A stretch of DNA of 64,000 nt, from NCBI GenBank assembly GCA_016710095.1, contig JADJLL010000009.1:71305-135304 (forward strand), in the 5' to 3' direction. Source of the stretch: Candidatus Eiseniibacteriota bacterium (lineage in GTDB: Bacteria > Eisenbacteria > RBG-16-71-46). Shown here one piece after another: positions 34,334 through 41,737 of the stretch. The number at the start of each line of letters is the position of its first letter. Positions within the stretch are counted from its first letter, which is position 1. The notes under the pieces were generated by a model, which did not search any database, was not told where the DNA came from, and saw only the letters and a program-made list of their open reading frames with translations. The position numbers and the translations under genes were made by a program.

Positions 34334-34543
34334 CTCCTGAAGAGTCTCTCGAACCGCTCGGAAGTTTCGAGCCGCGTTCCGACGGGCCCGCGTCCTCCCG
34401 ATCCGGTGAGGAGCGGGCTTCTTCGTTTCCGCCCCCGGCGTTCGTGCGGCGCCTCCTCATTTCGCCCGCCTCGCAACTCGGACCGAGATGCCCCCGTAGA
34501 AGGCCGCGTCCGCAGGTCTCGAACTTCTTCGCCGGAGGGCCCC

Positions 34544-35092
34544 TTGCTCCCGAACCGCCCGCACATCCGATCCGCCGCCCTCGCGCTGTGTCTCTCGGCC
34601 GCCGTCGTGCTGCCGGCGTGGGCGGGTGGCAGCTACCTGCTTCACCTGAAGATCTCGGACGCGCACAAGGGCAAGGGTGTGGACGTGGCGCTTCCGTGGG
34701 ATCTCTCGAACGGCAGCAGCCCGTTCGACTTCGTTTCGGACACGAACGACCGGCCCGAGATCGAGCGCCTTCGTGCCGCGTGGTCGATGCTCAGTCGCAT
34801 GCCCGAAGGGCGCTCGGTGGTCATCCACGGCGAGAGCGGCCGCACGCGCGCATGGCGCCGCGACGGCCTGCTCGTGCTCGAACCGCTCGACGACGCTTCG
34901 CACGACGGCACGCGCATCCGCATTCCCGCGCCGGTGATCGAAGCAGTGCTGCGCCGCGACGGCCGCCTGCGCACCGACGATCTGGCCCTGATCCTGCGCG
35001 AGCGTGGCCGGATCGGGCTCGTGGACGTGGATTCGCCCGACTCGCGCGTGCGCGTCTGGATCGGCCGCGAGGACGACTCCGCCGGGAACTGA
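34544..35092 (+). CDS. Exported hypothetical protein
   Basis: Predicted 182 aa. TTG 34544 is preferred: GGAGGG lies four bases upstream and a signal peptide follows (MLPNRPHIRSAALALCLSAAVVLPAWA). Further upstream the frame overlaps the tRNA, which cannot be coding. The mature chain (GGSYLLHLKISDAHKGKGVD, VALPWDLSNGSSPFDFVSD, SVVIHGESGRTRAWRRDGLL, IRIPAPVIEAVLRRDGRLRT) looks like a small alpha/beta domain with a repeated 'V.IP..V..A.L' helix-strand element. It is not recognised. A hairpin follows. A periplasmic role is likely; nothing more can be supported. Confidence 0.65.
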   Translation: MLPNRPHIRSAALALCLSAAVVLPAWAGGSYLLHLKISDAHKGKGVDVALPWDLSNGSSPFDFVSDTNDRPEIERLRAAWSMLSRMPEGRSVVIHGESGRTRAWRRDGLLVLEPLDDASHDGTRIRIPAPVIEAVLRRDGRLRTDDLALILRERGRIGLVDVDSPDSRVRVWIGREDDSAGN

Positions 35093-35111
35093 CGCGCCGC
35101 GCCGGAACGAA

Positions 35112-35146
35112 AGAGGGGAGCGCCCCGCGGGGACGCTCCCCTTCTT
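35112..35146 (+). terminator. Hairpin terminator after the 34544 gene
   Basis: AGAGGGGAGCG pairs with CGCTCCCCTTCT-type sequence around CCCCGCGGGGA, ending in CTTCTTC. It lies between the convergent genes at 34544 and 35169 and can serve both. Confidence 0.6.
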
Positions 35147-35168
35147 CATGCCCGTCGCCGCGATGCGG

Positions 35169-37910
35169 TCAGGGAAGCCGCACCACACGGCGCGCGCGGC
35201 GCACTCCTTCCGATTCGAGCACGAGGAGGTACGCGCCCGCCGGAACCCGGGTGCCGCGACCGTCGCGGCCGTCCCACGCCGTCGTGTGCGTTCCCGCCGC
35301 CCGCGCGCCATCGGCCAGCGTGCGCACGCGCCGCCCGAGCACGTCGTACACGCGGAGCGTCGCGATTCCCGCGTGCGGCATGGTCCAGCTCACCTCGGTG
35401 CGATCCGAAAACGGTGTCGGCCGCGCGGGCGCGAGCGCGAGTCCCACGCCGAGCCCGCCGGTTTCCGGAACCGACACGAGCGCCGGCTTGCGGATCACGA
35501 AGCTGTCGCGCACCACGCCGCCGGCGTCGAGGAAGCGCCCCTCGAGGCGGTCGCCCACCACGTCGATCGCCATCGAGCCGAGCACGTCGAGTGACGCGAT
35601 CATCGCCGGATGATCGAGCGTGCCGCCCGAGTTCTGCGCGGCGCTGCCGTTCACCGCGTACACGACGCCTTCGAAAGGCTGCGCATGGCCCGGAGTCTTC
35701 TCATAAGCCCCGTCGCCGTCCGGGCGGCCGTCACCCGCGTCGGAAAACATGCCGGGGATGAGCGTCCCCGACGTGCCGTAGTGCCCGTGCAGCAGCGCCG
35801 AGCGTTCGTACGAGTGACTGTGTCCCGACAGCACGAGGTCCACTCCGAGCGAGTCGAGAATGGGCAGCACGTTCTGGCGCATGTCGCGCATGCGGCCGCC
35901 GCTGTCGAGCACGTCGTCCGAATCGTGCGAGCCCTTCGTGTAGGGCGGGTGATGCCAGAAGCCAACGACCCACGGCTGCGACGTGGCGGCGAGATCGGCG
36001 CGCAGCCACTGCAGCATCGGGCTGCCGACCGAGCGGTCGCTGCCCTCGGAGTCGAGGCAGACGAAGTGCACCGGGCCCCAGTCGAACGAGTACCAGGCTT
36101 CCGTGGCGGAGGGCACTCCGCCGCACTCGCCGGCCGTCGGCAGCGTGAACAGGTCGTAGTAGTCGTTCGCGGCGCCGGCGTAGAGCAGGTCGTGATTGCC
36201 TCGCGTCGACCACAGCGGGCTGCGCGCGAGCGTCACGGGGTACTCGTCGAACAGGCCCACCTGGTACTCGGCGTCGGTGCCCGTCGTGTACGCGTTGTCC
36301 CCGAGCATCAACCAGAGGTCCTCGCGATGCGCGCCGGACCAGGCGAGCCACGCGTCGCGCACCTGCTGGCCCGCCACGTTGCCGTAGCCCGAGTCGCCGA
36401 TCGCCCAGATGCGCACCGGCACCGTCGCGCCCGCGACGGGCGGCGTCCGGAACGTGCGCGCGGCGCTCACGGGCTCGGCCGGCTCCAGCGCGCCGTGCAC
36501 GGAATAGGCGTACAGGACGCCGGGAGAGAGACCGCCGACGCGCACTTCGTGTTCGGTGCGCGCGGTCGGTTCGTCGACGTCGAACGTGTACGGCCCGGCG
36601 GGCGGACCCATGGACACCCGGCCCACGACCGGGGCCGCCGTGCGCCAGCGCACGGTGATCGCGGTGGGCGCCGCGTTCTGCAGGTACGGCCCGCGCGTGA
36701 TCGCGGCGTTCGAGGAGTCGGCGAGGAGCGCTGCGTCCCAGAGCAGGTCGGAGCTCGACGCCGTGGTCTGGTGCAGTTCGATCGCGAGCACGTTGTCGCC
36801 GGCTCGCAGCAATGACGGGTTCGCGACGACGATCGTCTCGTAGGCGCCCGACTCGTGGTTCGTCGCGAGCGTCCCCCACACGACGTTCGAAGTGGGCAGC
36901 CCGCGGCGCGCGATCTCGACGCCGTTGAGCCAGGCGACGAAGCCGTCGTCGTAGTCCGCCTGCAGCACGAGGCTGAACGCGGCGGCCGAAGGGCCCGTGA
37001 AGTGCGCGCGCAGGCACGTCGTGATCCAGCGGTTCGCCGGCACGCCGCCGTCCGGAATCGTGGTCACGATGCGCGTCTCGCCGAAGCCCAACGGTCCCGC
37101 GCCCGAGCCCCACGCGCCGTCGTCGTACGCCGGCTGCGTCCACGTTCCGGCCGGGTACGCCGGGCCTGCGAACCAGCGCCATGTCGCACCGCGCCGCAGC
37201 AGCGTGTCGTTCAACGCCTGCGCCGCGAACGGCGTCGCGGGGCGCGGCTCGCGTGCGGGCGGCGCGGAGATCCCCGCGCGCTCGCGCGGCGTCACGCCGA
37301 GCGAGCGTTCGAACGTGGCGGCGAGCGCCACGCGCGCGGGCGTCCACCGTCCCTCGGCCGTGCGCGCTTCGAGCGCCTCGAGCGCCGCGGCCGGTCCGAG
37401 CAGCGTGAGCGTCGCGCGCACGCGTTCGAGCACGACTTCCTCTTCGTGCCCCGGCTCGAGCGTGGCGCATCGGTCGAAGTCCGCCAGCGCGCCGGGCGCG
37501 TCGTGCACCGCGAGCCGCGCGCGTGCGCGGACGCGGAGGATCGCCGCGGTCTCGTGGCCGCGCTCGAGCGCGAGCGTCGCGAACGAGTCCGCCGCCGCGG
37601 CGCGGCCCTCGTGGAGCTCGAGCGCCGCCGCGAAGGCGAGCACGCGCGGATCGTTCGGCGCGTTCGCCCGCGCGCGGCCGAGCGCCGCGCGGACCTCGCC
37701 GTCGTCGTCGCGTTCCAGCGCCGCCTCGGCTCCCGCGAGTTCCCGCGCGATCGTGTCCCAATGTCCGCGCCGCGCGGCCTGCTCGCGGAACGCGGCGGAG
37801 TCGTCGTGCGCGGCGCAGGGCAGAGCGCCGGCCATCAGTGCGAGCAGAGCAGCCGCGATCGACCGTCGCAGCCCCGGGGGAAGTCCGCCGATTCGAGTCA
37901 TGGCCCGCAT
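35169..37910 (-). CDS. Secreted TPR / jelly-roll / FN3 / calcineurin-like phosphatase with FlgD-type CTD
   Basis: Predicted 913 aa from ATG 37910 (ATG 37901 is equally possible). After a signal peptide (LRRSIAAALLALMAGALPCAA) come TPR-like helices (~40-200: EVRAALGRARANAPNDPRVL), a carbohydrate-binding-like jelly roll (~245-400: DDGAWGSGAGPLGFGE, DDGFVAWLNGVEIARRG, GDNVLAIELHQT) and a purple-acid-phosphatase-type FN3 (ITRGPYLQNAAPTAITVRW). The metallophosphatase follows with all metal motifs: IWAIGDSGYGN, MLGDNAYTTG, STRGNHDLL, GFWHHPPYTKG and LVLSGHSHSYERS. The last ~90 residues are an FlgD/T9SS sorting domain (RVYDVLGRRVRTLADG, VPAGAYLLVLES). It probably dephosphorylates organic phosphates outside the cell; glycan binding by the jelly roll is inferred. 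The combination with N-terminal TPRs is unusual. Confidence 0.88.
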   Translation of the reverse strand: MRAMTRIGGLPPGLRRSIAAALLALMAGALPCAAHDDSAAFREQAARRGHWDTIARELAGAEAALERDDDGEVRAALGRARANAPNDPRVLAFAAALELHEGRAAAADSFATLALERGHETAAILRVRARARLAVHDAPGALADFDRCATLEPGHEEEVVLERVRATLTLLGPAAALEALEARTAEGRWTPARVALAATFERSLGVTPRERAGISAPPAREPRPATPFAAQALNDTLLRRGATWRWFAGPAYPAGTWTQPAYDDGAWGSGAGPLGFGETRIVTTIPDGGVPANRWITTCLRAHFTGPSAAAFSLVLQADYDDGFVAWLNGVEIARRGLPTSNVVWGTLATNHESGAYETIVVANPSLLRAGDNVLAIELHQTTASSSDLLWDAALLADSSNAAITRGPYLQNAAPTAITVRWRTAAPVVGRVSMGPPAGPYTFDVDEPTARTEHEVRVGGLSPGVLYAYSVHGALEPAEPVSAARTFRTPPVAGATVPVRIWAIGDSGYGNVAGQQVRDAWLAWSGAHREDLWLMLGDNAYTTGTDAEYQVGLFDEYPVTLARSPLWSTRGNHDLLYAGAANDYYDLFTLPTAGECGGVPSATEAWYSFDWGPVHFVCLDSEGSDRSVGSPMLQWLRADLAATSQPWVVGFWHHPPYTKGSHDSDDVLDSGGRMRDMRQNVLPILDSLGVDLVLSGHSHSYERSALLHGHYGTSGTLIPGMFSDAGDGRPDGDGAYEKTPGHAQPFEGVVYAVNGSAAQNSGGTLDHPAMIASLDVLGSMAIDVVGDRLEGRFLDAGGVVRDSFVIRKPALVSVPETGGLGVGLALAPARPTPFSDRTEVSWTMPHAGIATLRVYDVLGRRVRTLADGARAAGTHTTAWDGRDGRGTRVPAGAYLLVLESEGVRRARRVVRLP

Positions 37911-38007
37911 GCTGGGGGCGCGACTCCGGAACCGCAAACGGAAAAGTCCGCGCCGGCCCCTCCGGCCGCTCCGGCGTACAGCGTCACTTCGCGGGCGTCG
38001 AGTGCCC

Positions 38008-40396
38008 TCAGAACGACCAGCGCAATCCGATCGTCGGCAGCGGCATGCCGGATTCGGGCTCGAGCGTCTTCACGAGGTAGCGCGAGGAGTCGTCCGGATT
38101 CACGAGCGGCAGTCCGTCGGCGCCCCGCTCCACGGAGAGCGTGGGGGCGAGTTCGCCCGCGAAGGCGTACGCGTTCTGCACGTCGAGGTAGAGCTGCAGG
38201 CTGCCGTTGCGGAACGGCCAGGTCTTGTCGACGCGCAGGTCGAGCTGGTGCTGCACGCCGGCGCGCGCGGAGTTGATGCGCCGGGTGTCGGGCACGGCGC
38301 GGCCGGTCACGTCCCACACTTCGCGCAGCGAGGAGCGCGAGACGTCGTCCGGCGTGTACGGCGCGCCGCCGAGCAGCCGCCAGCGGCCGCCGGCTTCCCA
38401 GCCGCGGCCGAAGCGCTTGCCGCCCGCGACGGAGACCACGTGGCGGTTGTCCCACGACGCGGGAAGGTAGGCGCCGTCGCCGTTCGTGAACTCGCTGCGC
38501 ACGAACGTGTACGCGGCGATGCCGTACCAGCCACGGTGCAGCCGCTGCTGCGCGAGCAGCTCGAAGCCCCAGGCGCGGCCGCGCGAGCGCGCATCGGCCG
38601 GCGCGTTGCCGATCACGCCGTAGTCGGCGCCGAGGTTGGCGAGCGAGATCGAGTCGCGCGTGAGGTACGGATAGCGCGAGTAGCGCTTGAAGAACGCCTC
38701 GCCGGTCAGCCGCGAGTTCGTCTTCGTCGACCATTCGGCGCCCGCGACGAGATGGTCGGCCCGGATCCACTCGACGCCGGACGAACGGTTGACGAGCGCC
38801 CCGGCGCCGTCGCGATAGCCGAGCACCGTACGGCGGCAGCTGGTAGCGCGCCGCGCTCGCGCTCACGCGCAGCGCGGGCTTCGCCTGCCACGTGCCCGAC
38901 AGTCGCGGTGAGAGCGGGTCGAGCGGATTGCGCGTGCGCGACGAATAGTCCGCGGCGTCCGTGCGCAGGCCGAACGACGCGGTGAAACGCTCGGCGTCGA
39001 ACGCGCGCGTCACCTGCGCGAAAGCCGCGCCGGTCGTGAGCGAGAGCCGCGAGTCGAAGTCCACGGTCAGCACCTGCGCCGGCGTCACGGTCTTCTGGAA
39101 CGTCGAGTTCGTGTAGACGTGGTGGTCGCCGCCGGCGCCCCACGTCCAACGCCACGGGCCGGCGCGGCGCGTCCACTCCGCGCGCGCGCGGTCCTGCGTT
39201 TCGGTCGAGCGGTAGTCGAGCAGCAGGTTCGACTCGGACGTCTCGTCGTTCCGGAAGTACTTCTTCGCGCGGTTGTCGAGCTGGCTGCGGCTCACGACCA
39301 GCGTGCGCACGCTCGAGGTGCCGAGCCGCTTCCACGTCACGCCGGTGGTGTAGTTCCACTGCGGCGTTTCGGGAAGGTTGTCGAGCACCCAGCGCTGGAA
39401 CTCCGTCTCGTTCGCGTCGGTGTTGAGTTCGAACTGGTCGATCGCGCCGATCGCGAGCAGCGTCACCTGGTCGCGCGCGTTCGGGTGCCAGTGCCAGCGC
39501 AGCTGCGCGTCGTTGTACGTGGGCAGGAACGGCAGGCCGATCGCGCTCGCGAGGTACTGCAGGTAGGAGCGCCGCGCGGAGAAGATCACGCGGTTCGTCG
39601 CGTTCACCGGGCCGTCGAGCGTGACGCCGAAGTCCGACGCGCCCGCGGTGAGGCTGCGCGCGAGCCGCTCGTCGTTGCCGTCCTTCATGTGGAACTCCAT
39701 CACCGAACTGAGCGCGTTGCCTCGCGCGGCGGGGAACGCGCCGGTGAAGAGGTCCACGTCCTGCACGAAGTTCACGTCGATCATGCCGACCGGGCCGCCC
39801 GACGAGCCTTGCGTCGCGAAGTGGTTGATCACCGGCACCTCGACGCCGTCGAGGAAGAAGCGGTTCTCGTTCGGCGCGCCGCCACGCACGAGCACGTCGT
39901 TGCGGTAGGTCGCGGCGCTCGCCACGCCGGGCAGGCTCTGGATCACGCGCGAGATGTCGCGGTTGCCACCCGGGAAGCGCTCGATCTCGGCCGCGCCGAT
40001 GTTCTGCACGGAGACCGGCGATTCGGCGGGCCGGCGGAACGGCGAAGCGGTCACGGTCACGGAGTCGCCCGCGACGACTTCCTCCTCGAGCGACACTTCG
40101 AGCGAGACGGGGCGGCCGGGCGTCACGGCCACTTCGAAGCGCGTCTCGCGCTTGCGGCCGAGCACGGAGAACTCGACGTTGTAGACGCCGGCGGGCACGT
40201 CGGTGATCACGAACCGGCCGTTCGCGTCGGTGAGCGCGCCGAGCCGCGCGCCCTGGAGCTGTACGCGGACCGCGGCGAGCGGCTGGTTGTTTTCGGCGGA
40301 GAGCACCAGGCCGCGCAGCACGCCGGCCGCGAAGGCCTGCGGGACCACGACGCACAGCGAGCACAGCGCGAGCAGGATCGGAAGGAGACGGCGCAA
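38008..40396 (-). CDS. TonB-dependent receptor with CarboxypepD-like N-terminal domain, frameshifted near 38827
   Basis: TTG 40396 with GGAG upstream starts a signal peptide (RRLLPILLALCSLCVVVPQA). Next is a carboxypeptidase-regulatory-like domain (GVLRGLVLSAENNQPLAAVR, DANGRFVITDVPAGVYNVEF) and the plug (SPVSVQNIGAAEIERFPGGN, QSLPGVASAATYRNDVLVRG, FFLDGVEVPVINHF), then the barrel. The frame breaks after YQLPPY: the sequence TAC-GGTGCTCGG needs one extra base (TAC-nCG-GTG-CTC) to continue as 'VLGYRDGAGALVNRSSGVEW'. It then runs to 38008, ending MPLPTIGLRWSF, a proper barrel C-terminus with terminal Phe. Reconstructed length is ~795 aa. It probably imports a large ligand; no neighbouring clue to which. 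Confidence 0.9.
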
Positions 40397-40561
40397 GTCG
40401 GCACTCCGGAGACGGACGGCGAAAGGGGAGGAGTTCGGGGCGAGCGTTCGATGCGCGGTCGCGGCTTCGGTTGCGCACGCACGCCGACTTTACGACGTTG
40501 CCGGTTCGGGGTACTGCTTCGCGCCCGCCGGCGATCGTGCCGCGGTTCCTCTCGAGGCCCC

Positions 40562-40798
40562 ATGAACCTGCTGCTGCCCCAGACCCGCGAGGCCACGGTG
40601 CTCGCGTCGCGCGCCGTGGACATTCACGGCGACCGCTTCTTCGACGTGACGCTGCGTTTCGACGAGCCCGGACTCGAGCCGGTCACGAGTCGCGTGAGCG
40701 CGACCGAGTGCCCGCCCGACCTCGCCGAGGGTGAGCGGGTGTCCGCGCGGCTCGTGCTCGGCATCGTGACGCGCGTCTCGCGACTTCCGCGGGAGTAG
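40562..40798 (+). CDS. Small hypothetical protein
   Basis: Predicted 78 aa, ATG 40562 with a GAGG nearby. Reads MNLLLPQTREATVLASRAVD, then FFDVTLRFDEPGLEPVTSRV, ECPPDLAEGERVSARLVLGI and VTRVSRLPRE. The alternating hydrophobic pattern (VTLRF, SARLVLGIVTRV) suggests a single small beta-barrel/OB-like fold. No signal peptide, no recognised family. Its codon usage matches neighbours and it sits divergently from the TonB receptor, so I think it is real. Confidence 0.6.
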   Translation: MNLLLPQTREATVLASRAVDIHGDRFFDVTLRFDEPGLEPVTSRVSATECPPDLAEGERVSARLVLGIVTRVSRLPRE

Positions 40799-40853
40799 GC
40801 ACGGCGAAGCCCGCCGCGCGTGTGCGCGACGGGCTCGTGTGGCCGCGGAGTCC

Positions 40854-41177
40854 CTAGAGCTTCAGGCCCTGCTTCAGGCGCGACTCGGCCTCGAGCCAGT
40901 GCTCGACCGCGCGGCCGTGCTGGTGGCCCGACTGCTCGAACAGCGAGTACGCGAACGCGGCGATCTGGCCGTGGTTCGGCGCGAAGGTCGGCGACGAGTG
41001 CACGCTCGCCGTCTTCGTGACGGCCGGCTTGGTGGCCGGAGTGGTGGCCGGCGCGGCGGCTGCCTTCGCGGTCACGGTGCGCTTGCGCGGCGCGGCCGTG
41101 GTCTTCGGCGTCGTGGTCTTCTTCGCGGGGCTCGCGGTGGCGCGCGCGCGCGGCGAGGCCTTGGGCTTCTTCTCCAT
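40854..41177 (-). CDS. DUF2934-domain protein with Lys/Ala/Pro/Thr-rich N-terminal tail
   Basis: Predicted 107 aa from ATG 41177, which has AAGGA just upstream; ATG 41189 is possible but lacks one. Residues 1-65 are a low-complexity basic tail (EKKPKASPRARATASPAKKT, KAAAAPATTPATKPAVTK) like histone H1 or HU-tail sequences, probably binding nucleic acid. Residues ~70-107 match DUF2934: QIAAFAYSLFEQSGHQHGRA then EHWLEAESRLKQ, the 'iA..AY..~e..G...G...~hWl.AE..l' pattern. The function of DUF2934 is unknown. It faces a structured RNA region that lies divergently. Confidence 0.8.
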   Translation of the reverse strand: MEKKPKASPRARATASPAKKTTTPKTTAAPRKRTVTAKAAAAPATTPATKPAVTKTASVHSSPTFAPNHGQIAAFAYSLFEQSGHQHGRAVEHWLEAESRLKQGLKL

Positions 41178-41426
41178 GGTTCCTTCCATGTGGGGTGGGA
41201 CTCTGGCCGCGGCGAAAGCCGGGCCCGAACGAGGGCGAGCAAACTATCACGGTTGGACGTTACGGCGGCGCAAACACTGGAAGACGAGCACGGAAAAAAG
41301 CCGTTGACCCGGCCCGCGGCCCGGCCGAAACTTCCTGCAGCAGTTCCACCCGCGTGGATCACCGCGCGCGGTGCCGGAGGCCGGGCAGCCTTCGACACCG
41401 GGAGGGTTGGGTCCCTCCAAGCTGGG

Positions 41427-41495
41427 ATGCCCCGAAAAGGAGGTGGTCCATTGGACAGTTGTCGCTGTAGTTCGGTGGAGGTGACGTCCTCGTAG
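41427..41495 (+). CDS. Micro-ORF behind a 16S-complementary Shine-Dalgarno
   Basis: From ATG 41427 it reads MPRKGGGPLDSCRCSSVEVT then SS and TAG at 41493-41495 (22 aa). The strong AAAAGGAGG lies inside it, seven bases before TTG 41451, so the translated product may instead be the 14-residue MDSCRCSSVEVTSS. It lies between two hairpins in the terminated RNA region and contains two cysteines. It is probably a regulatory ORF rather than a functional protein. Confidence 0.4.
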   Translation: MPRKGGGPLDSCRCSSVEVTSS

Positions 41496-41566
41496 GGACT
41501 CCCGGACGCTGTGTGGCGCCGATCCCTTTGCGGGGAACCCAACGCCACCACCACCGACAGTCTCTG

Positions 41567-41600
41567 GGCTCCGGTCCGTTCGCGGACCGGAGCCTTTTTT
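41567..41600 (+). terminator. Intrinsic terminator with TTCG tetraloop
   Basis: GGCTCCGGTCCG (41567-41578), loop TTCG, CGGACCGGAGCC (41583-41594), then six T. It is the clearest factor-independent terminator in the window and lies 138 bases before the kinase start. Confidence 0.9.
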
Positions 41601-41737
41601 CATGCCTCCGAGGGGACCCCGACCGGATTCGCCCTCAAGAGCGGGCCGCCCAAAGCCGATGCTTCCCGCAAATTGCGCGACTCGCACGGTGCACGACGCA
41701 CCGTGGGCCGCGCCCTCGAACCCTCGCGAGGCCATTC

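Larger units (their letters stand above)
41304..41600 (+). ncRNA. Structured, terminated leader or small RNA with a micro-ORF
   Basis: The 560-bp gap 41178-41737 has no normal gene but is clearly organised. A possible promoter (TTGACC at 41304, weak -10 GAAACT at 41327) is followed by a hairpin GGAGGG/CCCTCC (41401-41418). AAAAGGAGGTGGTCC (41435-41449) follows; it complements the 3' tail of 16S rRNA over ~14 bases. Then a 14-22 codon ORF, a nested hairpin (GTGGCG/CGCCAC, 41513-41548, enclosing TCCC/GGGA) and a perfect intrinsic terminator ending at 41600. GGATCACC (41356-41363), itself identical to the 16S tail, can pair with GGTGGTCC (41442-41449). It could be a stand-alone RNA or an attenuator for the kinase at 41738. 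Boundaries are approximate. Confidence 0.5.

Noticed and set aside
34322..34543. N-terminal extension of the 34544 gene back into the tRNA
   Set aside because: It overlaps the 3' end of tRNA-Cys and has no Shine-Dalgarno. TTG 34544 has one and starts a signal peptide.
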